64,000 nucleotides of DNA from Whitmania pigra (lineage: Eukaryota; Annelida; Clitellata; Hirudinida; Haemopidae), in contig JAJTWR010000040.1 in NCBI GenBank assembly GCA_021613335.1, positions 150,001 to 214,000 of the forward strand, given 5' to 3'. The notes under the pieces are model-generated. The model had not been told where the DNA came from. It made no database searches and saw only the letters and a program-made list of their open reading frames with translations. Below are positions 49,469 to 60,957 of the stretch, piece by piece. Position numbers and translations under genes: made by a program. The number at the start of each line of letters is the position of its first letter. The first letter of the stretch is position 1.

Positions 49469-49781
49469 GTTTAACGAAATTCTTTTAATTTCCAGCTGAA
49501 AATTCATGGTCGACTAGTTCGAACAGGAACAAACGCTCTTCTTTCACGCTTGAATGACCAAAGAACATAAATAACCGACTACTCACGCAGACGAGTGAGA
49601 AATTGAAAATGACCCGAGTGAATGAATGAATGAATTGGCTCCATGGATGACTGAATTGATGAATGGATGAATGTTTGTATTGATGGATGAAACTAACGTG
49701 AATGAATAAGTGAATTCTGGTGTAAGTAGAAAAATGAATATCTACAGCTACGATAACTTTCTTCATAATAACCTTTGCCAT

Positions 49782-49795
49782 CGTCATCATCGTCG

Positions 49796-49831
<36 letters not shown>

Positions 49832-49854
49832 CATCATCATCATCATCATCATCA

Positions 49855-49889
<35 letters not shown>

Positions 49890-49890
49890 C
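49782..49890. repeat. (CAT)n microsatellite
   Basis: CAT triplets with two CACAT slips near 49,831 and 49,853. Confidence 0.97.
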
Positions 49891-49977
49891 ATTATGCTTC
49901 AGAAACAATCACGAACACAGCTCACTTTACGATTGTTCAAAGCAAGGCAGCTCAGTCATAATGCTTAAAATATTGGA

Positions 49978-50191
49978 CTGAGAGTGAGTGAGTGAGTGAG
50001 TGAGTGAGTGAGTGAGTGAGCGAGTGAGTGAGTGAGTGAGTGAGTGAGTGAGTGAGTGAGTGAGTGAGTGAGTGAGTGAGTGAGTGAGTGAGTGAGTGAG
50101 TGAGTGAGTGAGTGAGTGAGTGAGTGAGTGAGTGAGTGAGTGAGTGAGTGAGTGAGTGAGTGAGTGAGTGAGTGAGTGAGTGAGTGAGTGA
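49978..50191. repeat. (GAGT)n microsatellite, ~210 bp
   Basis: Nearly pure GAGT tract with a single GAGC at 50,019-50,022. The stop-free THSL frame on the minus strand is an artefact of the 4-bp period. Confidence 0.98.
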
Positions 50192-51734
50192 AAGTCGAAA
50201 CGCCCGTCTCAGCAGGAAAACCCAGCATAGCATGGAAAGACTTTAAATAATTAAACCTCGAGATGATTAGTTAATCAAAATTGATAATATGCTTTCTTAA
50301 CTTCTGAGAAAAATATATCAAGCCTCTTCTCATTTTTCTAATTTTGGAGTCCCTCATCTCAATCTGGGGCATGGGTTTATCAAGATGACCCCAGGGACCA
50401 CCCCAGTCATTGGGTTCGGAAGCATCATTTTGAATCTTTGACTCAAGGTTCGTTGTCAAATGTGCCTTGCATGCCAGTTAAGGTCAATCGTCATCTTCGT
50501 GCCCTTCGTCGTCATCATTATCGTCATCATCATCGTCATCGTCATCATCATCGATGTTGACTCCATTGCAAAAAGCTACATAGCACCATCAGTTGAACTT
50601 ATATTTTATTCATTAATCTAAACAACTTTTTAGGAATAAAATTAAAATAATATTCAAATTCTTTTTATTAAACTTTCATAAAGAGAAATAAACTTCATTC
50701 AACCACTTTGAGATTTGAGTTTGAAAACAGTTTGTAACTTGTTGCTTGCCTCTTAGACGTTTTTGGTCTCAATTTTTTGGAAATTGTCTGAAAATGGTGT
50801 AAAAATAAATCGTCAATTTGGCGGAATTATCGCAGGAGTGGTATAATTGGCTGCTCATCCTGGCCAATCATCGCGTCTCTTGGAGTTTTTGTTTTGGACG
50901 TTGTAAGTGACGTTGTATTTTTGCATGAAATTCGTGTTTATTTTTGTCGTTGAAATTAGCAGATTTTATTTTCCTCCAAAAGTTTAAAAAGGTGCCTTAG
51001 GTGATTAGGTGTATTTAAAAAAGATTCGGTACTTTTAGATCATGTTTTTGTAACAGATTTTTGGTTAGAGTTAAAAATTATAATGCTTAAAATAACTTAA
51101 TGACGTTCATCATAAAAAACGTAATTAAACAATCTTAAATAACGGTCAGAAAGTTATTAAGATTTTTATTGATAACAGAAATCCGGTTAAAGAATTTTTG
51201 TGATTATTTCAAGTTTTTCTGTTATTGTTTTGGAGACATTTTATAAAAAAAGAAATAATCAGAAATAACGGCATTCCTATTAAGTTCCTTTTCATCTGAA
51301 TTTTAATTTCATTTTCAAAATAAAAAAGTTTTTAAATTAAAAAATTTGAAAGTGGCTCAAAAAAATTGTCAATTCAATTCTAAATGAAAAGGAAAAAAAT
51401 CAGTTCTAAGAAAATACTAAAATTGAAATGCTGAATCACAAAATATGGAATTATTCAGAGGATTTATTTAAATATTAAAGATACGAAAAATGTTAAAAAT
51501 ATAAAATATGAGATAATTTTAAAACTTTTAAATATTTCAAGTAATTAAATGTAACAAAACCTCGCAATCCGACGTTCTTTTCGGGGTTGAAATGCCATTC
51601 AACAGTTTTACCGACATGTTTCATAATTTAGAATTTGAAATTTATAATTTAAAAAAAACTACAAACAATTTCAACTTTTCTCTTCAAATCATCAACGTCG
51701 TCCTATTTCCACGTCAACAAAGATCACCAGAATC
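50192..51734. other. Stretch upstream of the recognised neuroligin exons
   Basis: The gene below needs upstream exons for its N-terminal half, including a signal peptide and the usual SEDCLYLN-like block. I searched this region and did not see them. They may lie further left or outside the window. Confidence 0.45.
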
Positions 51735-52013
<279 letters not shown>

Positions 52014-52049
52014 ACCTTTTCTCACTCCATCTTCTTTCCTCTCCGACAG

Positions 52050-52199
52050 CCGTCAACAGTTCCAGCCTGCTTCCGGTGGTGATCTTCGTCCACGGTGAGG
52101 ACTACGACGTTGGCACCGGAAATGCCTACGACGGAAGTGTCATGGCCGCCCACGGGAACCTCGTGTGGATCACTTTAAATTATAGACTTGGAGTTTTAG
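52050..52199 (+). CDS. Neuroligin-like protein, exon A
   Basis: This exon encodes about 50 residues: LLPVVIFVHGEDYDVGTG, then AYDGSVMAAHG and ITLNYRLGVL. That is the segment around the oxyanion hole in the alpha/beta-hydrolase fold of cholinesterase-like proteins. It starts after a pyrimidine-rich acceptor (TCTCCGACAG) and ends at G|GTTAAA, leaving codon phase 1. The phase matches the next exon exactly. Family knowledge: neuroligins are postsynaptic membrane adhesion proteins that bind neurexin through this inactive esterase domain. Earlier exons were not found. Confidence 0.88.
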
Positions 52200-52244
52200 G
52201 TTAAAATCCTAACGGTTTTAAAAAAAAATATGATGATGTTGAAT

Positions 52245-52275
<31 letters not shown>

Positions 52276-52286
52276 TAATAATAATA

Positions 52287-52348
<62 letters not shown>

Positions 52349-52409
52349 TAATAATAATAATAATAATATAATAATAATAACGATAATATTAATCACTCTT
52401 CTTTTCAAG
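52200..52409 (+). other. Neuroligin-like intron A-B, mostly (AAT)n
   Basis: This 210-bp intron begins GTTAAA and ends TTTTCAAG. Bases 52,244-52,380 are AAT triplets with a few slips, so about two thirds of the intron is one microsatellite. Its length should vary between individuals. Confidence 0.85.
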
Positions 52410-52595
52410 GGTTCATGAGCACAGGGGACAGCCAAGCCCCAGGAAATTACGCACTCCTTGACCTCATGGCGGCACTCCATTGGGTGGCCAATAACATCGA
52501 AGCTTTCAAGGGAGACCCAAGGAGGGTAACTCTGTTGGGACACGGATATGGGGGATCCATGGTGCACATGCTGGCTGTATCACCCATGACCAAAG
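52410..52595 (+). CDS. Neuroligin-like protein, exon B
   Basis: Joined in phase to exon A, it continues G-F-M-S-T-G-D and encodes GNYALLDLMAALHWVANNI, then DPRRVTLLGHGYGGSMVHML. The nucleophile elbow that would be GxSxG in an active esterase is G-H-G-Y-G, so the catalytic Ser is absent. Arthropod neuroligins have a closely similar GHGTG. The exon ends AAAG|GTGAAA in phase 1. The following intron runs to 56,402 and holds several low-complexity patches. The call is firm at the family level; the paralogue cannot be named. Confidence 0.92.
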
Positions 52596-53712
52596 GTGAA
52601 ATGGAAATGGTGGATTTGGTGGTGTTGATGATGATGATGCTGAGGAGGAGGATGTGATACAGTTAATGATGGAAAATCTTAAGAATTACACAGAATTACA
52701 GAGAATTACAAAAAGGAAAATCATACGAATTATTTCCAGAAGCTGTCTAAGCACATTTCATTTCTTTCATCCATCCATCCATCCATCCTTTCGACCATCC
52801 TGCTACAACCTATTCTTTCTCCAACTCTTTTTCAACATCACCTCTAAAGCAGGTTCGGACAATGGAGTCGTCGTGAATGGAAAAATTAAATTGAGTAGAA
52901 CACCCCTTCCCCATCCGCCATCACCACAAACACCTCCCCGTGTTGTGGGTAAAATGCATGGAATATAAGATGGATATTTGGTAGGATGCATAAATGAATG
53001 AGTGATTGCATGGATGGATGCATGGTCATCCATTCTGAGCAGACGAGTTACAGCACGATCCAATTTCCACTATTTCCAAGTAAAGGTCGGCGTTTGCACC
53101 CCTCGGGGCAAAACCCCATCAAAGCCAAATTCAATAACCCCGGAAATTTCCAAGATTGCTATTTTTAGCAATCGCGGACGTGAAGTGGCATGGATCACGA
53201 GTCGTCTGCCGATGTTTGTAACGCGTGTAAAAGTCTTGCAACTTAATTTCTGAGCTTTGTTTATAGATTTACTTTTTTAATTGTCAATTAAATGCAAAAT
53301 ACCTTGTGATTATATTTAATTAATTTCAATCAAATTAGTATGTTCATCGTATGTCAAATATTTAATCTTAATTTTTAGATTTCTTTTCAAATTTTTTAAA
53401 ATGGAAAATGTCATTTCTTAAATTTATCAATATAATTTTTATAACCTATCGTTTTTATAATTCCATGTTTATATCGTATTTATAAATATTATTGCAATTG
53501 TTATTAGGTAATATACTATTACTGTGAAAATATTTCCATACATAAATATCATAACAATGATCATTATAATTATGATCATAATAACGTATACGTGCAGGGG
53601 CGCCATCTATCATCGTTCGGTTTCATTCCGTTCTGGAGATTGGCATTATCATGACTTCTGATTGATGACGTAAGCATATAAAGACCAACGTATCGAATGT
53701 ACAAACAACGTA

Positions 53713-53746
53713 GATGATGACGATGATGATGATGACGATGATGATA

Positions 53747-53783
<37 letters not shown>

Positions 53784-53823
53784 CGATGACGATGACGATG
53801 ATGATGATGATGACGACGACGAC

Positions 53824-53855
<32 letters not shown>

Positions 53856-54030
53856 TGATGATGATGATGATGACGACGACGACGATGACGATGATGATGA
53901 CGACGATGACGATGATGACGACGACGATGACGATGATGATAACGATGACGATGATGATGACGGTGATGACGATGACGATAACGATGATGATTACGGTGAT
54001 GACGATGACGATAACAATGATGATGAGTAT
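53713..54030. repeat. (GAT/GAC)n microsatellite
   Basis: Mixed GAT and GAC triplets with GGT and AAC interruptions. It lies in the neuroligin-like intron. Confidence 0.97.
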
Positions 54031-54959
54031 GATGACGAAGACGTTGACTTCGACCACTCCATCACTTTAAAACCAAACTCCACACTTGTAGGTCTTTCCA
54101 AATGCTTGAAGTAAAATTCAACTCTCAGAAATCCCGAACTTCATTTAGAGATGAATGTTCGACAACGAAGGAATGAAAAAAAGTTCAAATAATTTTTTAA
54201 TTTAAAATTAATAAAGAAAAAACAAATTAAAATGTAATTCATGAAATAAACGATAGAAGTTCAAAGAAAAATTTGAATTAAAAATCTCGATAAATAAAAA
54301 CAATAACAACCTGAAGAAGAAATAAATTGAAATGAAGAAACGAACATCGAACAAAAATTATTTTGTAACTAATTTTAAAAAATATTTAAAAAACAAATCA
54401 ATTAAATAAACTTTGGAAAATAATTTAAGACAGTTTAGATTGTAATTATTGTTGTTTTTATACATTATTTAAATGGTTATTTAAATAAAAAAATAAAATA
54501 ATATATTGAGAACATACAAATTTAATTATCAAATATCGTTATTTTATTTGATTAATTGAATTAATGATAATAATAACATTATTATTTTATGTTACATTAT
54601 TGTTATTACCTCTATTAATAATCATTGTAAACCATTAAAAAACATAAAATAAGCAACAAAATTCTGATAAAATATTCTCAACCACTTTTTCTTAACTCCA
54701 GATTGAAGTCCACTCCAGATTGACATTCCACTTCGATTTAAAACCCGTTCAGATTCATTTTCAAATTGCATCTTCAAGAAGCAAGGGAAGTTCCATCTCT
54801 TTTTAAGCTCTTGTCGAAGATTGCATTCCGGATTTTCCTGAAAAATTGCTTTCCATAGTGTACGTACGGGTGCTGAGTGGGTCGATAATTATTTTATATG
54901 GAACTTGTGTTAATTTTCTATGATTCTAAGTTAAATATATATCTAAATTTCTATGCATG

Positions 54960-55140
54960 TTTATTTGTATAGCGCCATAAGCGTAAGCGTCAGGGGCGCT
55001 AGACCATTTGTATAGCGCCGCATCCAAGGGGCGCTTTGTGGGTGTGCAAGATGGGTCGAGAACACCGCACAAAAACGACTTTGTTGCTTTTACGGTTGTT
55101 CCGAGGCATGCTACCCTCTGAGCCAACTTGCACGCCCTAA
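54960..55140 (-). repeat. tRNA-derived SINE-like copy with duplicated 3' tail
   Basis: A minus-strand copy of the family at 29,055, 36,396 and 37,822. It has TTGGCTCAGAGGGTAGC, a weakened core (AGCAACAAAGTCG), B-box-like GTTCTCGACCC and the tail GGCGCTATACAAATG. A second GGCGCTATACAAAT follows about 45 bp later, so the tail is partly duplicated. Confidence 0.7.
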
Positions 55141-56402
55141 GTTGCGAGCAGTAATTGTCTTGACTATTTGTGTAAAATATTGTGTAAAAACTATTTGTTT
55201 TAAAATGGATTTCCAAAACCACATTTAGAGGTCATTAAAAATTATTCATCAAAAATATCATTTGTGATTGTGTTATTACTTATAATTACAATAACTTAAT
55301 TATGACATTGATTATACATATGATATAAAGTTATTATTACTGATTGAGATAAGAATTTTAATCATATTTATTTTTATTCATGTTCATTTTCATCATCATA
55401 CTCAATATGATTTTCTATTTAATACAATTCATAAATTAATATAATTTGTTTAAATATAAATATTATTTTACTCATCATGATATGCAAACATAATTTGATA
55501 ACCCAAAGATTATGACACCGTCATCGTCGCCATCAGTTGTTTATCCGAGCCAAGCCTGGTTTCGAACACGATACCTTTGGACAACTGGACAAACGAAGGC
55601 CCATCATTTCCTGTCATTCCACAAAAGAATATTTCTTGTCCACAAAATCTACTGGGATACCTTCTTTGGGGGATAAGATTACAGGTAATCCACCATTCAT
55701 AATGCCACTCAAGTTCAATCCCTGAAGATTGGTAGAATTGGGTAGAAGCGGGAAGAATTGAAACGAAGATGATGATGATTAATATTGGAATGACTAGATA
55801 AAAATGTCAATGAATAAAAACATAAAGACGTGTATGAATGAGTGAATGAATGAATATGCGGTTGAATTTGTGAATGAGTCAATGAGCACGAATGATTGAA
55901 TGAGGAGGAGGTGGAAATATAAATGACGAATAAAAATGTTTAAACTTCCTGTGATTTCTCGAGGTCTTAAAAGCGATCTTTACGACCTCTTCAGGCCAGT
56001 TAAAAACGCACCGGAGAGATGATTGAAGGTTAAGAGAGGGGGTGAGTGAAAGTTCAGAACTATGGATGGATGGACGGATGATTTACTAAATGAATGGAAA
56101 GATGGATAGATGAATGAGTGAATGCGGTGAGGTGAGGTGCGGGAAATGAATTAAATGAGAAAATGATGGATTGGAGACTCGTTGGAAGCGGACGAAATCT
56201 TTTGTGGAAAATGAACGATGGATGTTACATGGAAAAGTTGGCGGCGCCAATGACGATGACGACGACTACCGTATTGATCCCTTTAAGACGTCAGAAAACA
56301 TGGCAAACGTTACTCAGAATGATTAAACAATCACTTAATTAATTAGTTAATTGATTGTACATTGATTGATTATGAAAGCCATCGCTTGATTTCGAACAAC
56401 AG

Positions 56403-56650
56403 GTAAGCACCTTTTCCAGCAGGTGGTGTTGCTGAGCGGCACGGGCTTTTCCAGCTGGTCCACGCAGACGAATCCGCTCCACTTGACCCTGCAACTAGCC
56501 GCCAAACTCAATTGCACTTTCGACGACGACGACTCCATTAGCGATGGAAGCCTCAAAACTCCAACGCAGTTCAAAGAACCTGGAAAATTCTTCAAATCCT
56601 CAACTACAAAAACAACGACAACAAAGTTTCTTCATCCACCACCAACCCAG

Positions 56651-56685
<35 letters not shown>

Positions 56686-57750
56686 TTCTGGTGACCTCAG
56701 ATATCATAGAATGGTGCAGTGCCTGAAAAAGAAATCCGTAGAAGAGCTCACCTCGGCAGATTTGACGAGGCAAAAGTATTTTCCCGGATTTGGACCGATA
56801 GTGGATGGTCAGTCCATCTTGCCGACATCGGTCAGAAACCTGACGGAGCATGCCTGTGACATGCCGTTTGGAAGGCAGCCGTTTTCAAGGTCCATGGCTT
56901 CTCGACCGTTTGTCGTCAAATCTAGTCGCGGCGACACTGGCGGCAGGAGTTATCGATCGCAAGAAGCCGACGCCGAAACTAAACCATTCCAGTATTACAG
57001 CGGTAAACCTTTTGCCGGAAACGAATCCAACCACGCGGAACTGGAAAGCATCATCAGATCGGGGGAGGACGGAAGGGGAGAGTTCTGCAAGGTTCCCATG
57101 CTCATCGGCACCGTAGCGACCTCCAGTGCCAATCTGCTTTTAGCGAGTGACTTCAACGACGAAATGACCAGCCTGAGGTCTGCCCAGGTCCTGAGAACCT
57201 ATGTCAGGAACAACTATCGTTTCCATCGTCAGAAGATCTATGACATTTTGGCTCACAACTACTACGACTGGGACAGACCAAATGACAGGAAGGCCACTGA
57301 AAGGAGTCTTGTGGAGCTTCTAAGCGATGGTCAGTTCGATGCCCCGTCAATCCAACTAGCTAAAATTCACTCCAGCTGTCTCGGCGGAGCACCCACCTTT
57401 TTCTTTCACTTTGGCTCCACTGGTCAGGATCAGAAAGACAAGAGTTTAGAAGTCAACAACACTCCAGGTCAAGAGGTCAATCAAAATCGACAGAAATCGA
57501 CCTTTGAATCTCGAAGAATGATTGACCCCGAGGCAGCTAATCTTGCACCGACTTCTGTTCAATTCGCCAATCCGTCGGTCACTCAAAATCATACCGGGTT
57601 TTTCCCTGAAGGGCTAGGGGCGGAGTTGCCCTATTTCTTCGGCGCTTCATTGGTCAATGGCGTCGACCCGTTCAAGTTTGATTATAGCCAATCGGAGCAG
57701 CAGCTAACCGAGCATTTGGTCAGCTATTTGATCAACTTCTTCAAAACTGG
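56403..57750 (+). CDS. Neuroligin-like protein, large exon C
   Basis: Joins exon B in phase as TKG-KHLFQQ-VVLLSGTGFSSW. About 449 codons cover the second half of the esterase-like domain. The order is LNCTF and MVQCLKKK (a likely disulfide pair), FGPIVDGQSI, VPMLIGTVATSSANL, VLRTYVRNNYRFH, DGQFDAPS, AELPYFFGASLV and LVSYLINFFKTG. Compared with arthropod neuroligins it has two insertions: a Thr-rich and poly-Ser stretch encoded by (ATC)n near 56,650-56,690, and about 60 residues before VPMLIGT. The His of the usual catalytic region is also not apparent. I end the exon at GG|GTCAGT (57,750), since the family continues past KTG. Reading on instead gives a stop at 57,761-57,763. The transmembrane segment and tail are not seen. 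Confidence 0.9.
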
Positions 57751-57763
57751 GTCAGTGAATTAA

Positions 57764-60700
57764 TATTGATCTACTGCTATTTTTGAAAATGAATGGACGA
57801 TGACGGTAAAGTAATAAACTTGACTGCTTTACAATCATAGTAGAATTGATGACTTTCAATAATAACAACAGTAAATAATTATGACTAAATAATAGTAAGT
57901 GCCGATGATAAATTCAATTTAAAACGAACCAACTAAAGATAATAATGTAATAATTAATAATAACAATATCAAGCGTGTGTCAGTTGTGTCGTGTTTTACG
58001 ATTTGACCCCAGGTAGTGACGTCACCTGACCCCGCCGCTCGACCTCTGACTTTTGATCTAAATTTACAGCCCCGCTTTTCGGGGACCTGACGTTTCTGTG
58101 GAGACGATGACGACGACGATGGTAAAAATGTCACGTAGTCGATAGATGAAATATTGCAATTATTATTTTTGTTATTTAAAGCAAAGTATTAAAGTACGAA
58201 GTAAATTTATTAAAGTTTATTTATTTAAACCAATTCAAAGGTCATAGTCTTGAATCTGAATTCAAAAAATGAACAATCGATTAAAACAATTTTGCTTATA
58301 AAGCACTTTTATTTTATGTTAATAAAATTATTTAAGATTTGTTTTTATATTAAATAATATGAACGATAACAATCGATCGTATTTAATTATTTCACATATC
58401 TCTCAAGGTCGTTTAATTATTTAATGAGCGATATTTCGACCAGTTTATATATCCTTGTTTTTCACGCTGGCTGGCATGGCTGTGATGGCAACACCGCTCT
58501 GCGGACAATTTGTATGGATTACTGTGGTAGTGGCCCTATGGTGATGATCCATGTATCATCATGGAGACGCTATGATCGTCGTCACCTTCAAGATATCCTT
58601 GAGATTCGGAGGCTCGTGTAATTTTAACGACGCGTCAGAAACTTTTTAGTCGACAGTTTTATATTGCAGGAAAGATTTGAATTAGAAATTCAATTAAATT
58701 AAGCTGGAAAGTTAAATGAAAATTTAATAAATTAAAATAATAAGTTTTAATGGCGAATATTCTAATCATCGTTGTCTTGATTGTGTTTAAATAAATGATA
58801 TTCCAAATAAAAATAATATATCTAGTAAAACATTTTCTAAAAACAACCAACAGCCTATCATTGTATATAAAGAATAGGATTAAACCAAATTATACCAAAA
58901 CAAGTCACGTTCCCGAGAGTGCCTCCTGCCAACAATATCTTTCACCACGTCCTTGACCTTAGTGTTTAGGGTCAAAGGTCGCCTGATCTGTAGACAGTTT
59001 TATGCGACCTCTGGCCAGACATCGGCAACCGGTGCTTTTAATACTTCCGGTCACGTGTCTGACTCATGACGTTCGCTTCGCACTGACGACGATTAATTTT
59101 CAGACGACAGATGGCAGAGCTTGACGTACGAAATAGCTGAAGATTGTCGTGGAGAAACGATGGATGGTAATGATTAGGGTGATTAGACAGAAATGGAATG
59201 ATTGGGTGGGCGTATTCATCGTCGTCGTCATCATTATCATCATCATCATCGTCATCATCATCATCACTATGAACAAATTGAATGATCGTTATCATCATTA
59301 TGTGAATATGAAGAAGACCGAGGCAACATGAAATTGCAGGAAACTGTCATTAAAAGTCGATATACATTCAAAATTGAATTATGAAAATGATTTATATTTT
59401 CAAGCATTTTATTAGAAATTGAGTTGCGAATTCAGCGACGAACAAAATTATTGGCATCATTAGGCGTTCATAATAAATTAAACGATAAAATTAAAAATAT
59501 TAAATTACTTTTTAACATAAATAAATACAAATTCTTTCAACCCTTAGACAGACCAACGCGATCAATAGCGACTCAATTCTGCATAAATATCATCCATAAT
59601 AACCCGGGGTCTAGCCCCATTACCATCACTCATGTCTGCCGCTGACGACGGGGTCAGGGCTGTGTCACACTAAACAATTGCTGTCCCGAGCGCTTAAAAG
59701 GCCAATCTGCGGACGCTATGGTATTTTACAGCCGGTTTCGCGGGTTGAGAAGAATTTTGTTCTGCGGTGAAGGGAGGATGCCTTTGGGTATGGCCTGGGC
59801 GCGGTTAGGGTGGTTGGGTGAGATGGTGGACGACGATGCTATGGGTAGCTAAGATTAGGGATGGATATGTAATAATAAGCGAATAGGTGGTTTAATTGAC
59901 AATATGTGGGTTATGGTTAGTGTTAGGCTTATTTCAACATTATCATAATTTACGAATATAACAAAAATATTATAAATGTAAATTACAACAACGACATTAC
60001 AATTGTAAATTGTATGAATGATAATCAAATTTTATTGTGTTATGGGGCGAAATAAAGCAGCATTTTCATGGCATTATTTAAAACATACTTTACGTCTCTC
60101 GTTCAGCCAATATTTATTTTTTCAAAAATTGCGTTTTAAAACTTTTAATATCTTAAACTTAAATAATTCACAATCATAAAAATAGTCTAAAATAAAAAAT
60201 AAATTCAAAACATATTGCAATAATTATGATATAGTGTTTAATTATAAATTATTTAAAAAAATGTTTGTCCTCCTTCATCAAGTTCAGTTAAAACTATCTA
60301 TCTAGCCATCGTTTCATAATTTCATTAATCTATTTTGCTACCCATTCTTTCATCCATCTATCCATCATTTTATCAATCCATAACTTTTTCCATCGATCTC
60401 TCCATCAACCCATCCAACCCACGTTGCTCCTTCATCAGGTCCGCACCGTACTTACTCGAGAAAACTTCGTCAATTCCTTCTCCAATCAGAATCCTTTCTC
60501 CATCAGAATTGGAAACGAAAATGGGAAATTTACTTTTCCTGTATTCAGCACTTTCGTCTCTAGCCGTACTCATCATCGTCGTAATCATCATTATCATGAT
60601 CATCGTCATCGTCGTAATCATCATTATCATGCACTTTTTCCTTTTTTTTTGATTAAATGAATGATTGAACGAACGAACTGTTGAATGAATGAATGAAAAG

Positions 60701-60957
60701 TACTGATTACCAAAAGTCACCTTCTGAAAAAATGAATTCCGTGAAAAAGATAAAATTTTCAACAAAGGCAAACGTCAAACAATGGAGACGAATGAGGCAA
60801 TGGATTGATGGATTGAACTGGTAAGTGGATGAATGAAGGAATGGAAGTTGATGGGACAATAATCTCCATCCGCTTGTGAAACTGATAACTGAAAGATGTC
60901 GTATTGTTTCTAGAACATAATCAATAATAAATATCGTAATTGTATAACTTAGGTGTA
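57764..60957. other. Stretch downstream of the neuroligin-like exon
   Basis: I looked for the remaining esterase end, stalk, transmembrane helix and cytoplasmic tail and did not recognise them. Patches at 57,960-58,140 and 58,900-59,110 are GC-richer; one contains TGACGTCACC. Short GTC/ATC runs lie at 59,218-59,270 and 60,570-60,630. Confidence 0.45.

Larger units (their letters stand above)
52596..56402 (+). other. Neuroligin-like intron B-C
   Basis: A 3.8-kb intron beginning GTGAAA and ending TTCGAACAACAG. It contains the GAT/GAC tract at 53,713-54,030 and a SINE-like copy near 55 kb, plus GAATG-rich patches at 55,840-56,130. I see no further exon in it. Confidence 0.75.

Noticed and set aside
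58424..58621. Candidate downstream neuroligin exon
   Set aside because: It does not resemble the end of the esterase domain, the stalk or a transmembrane helix, and lacks matching splice phase.
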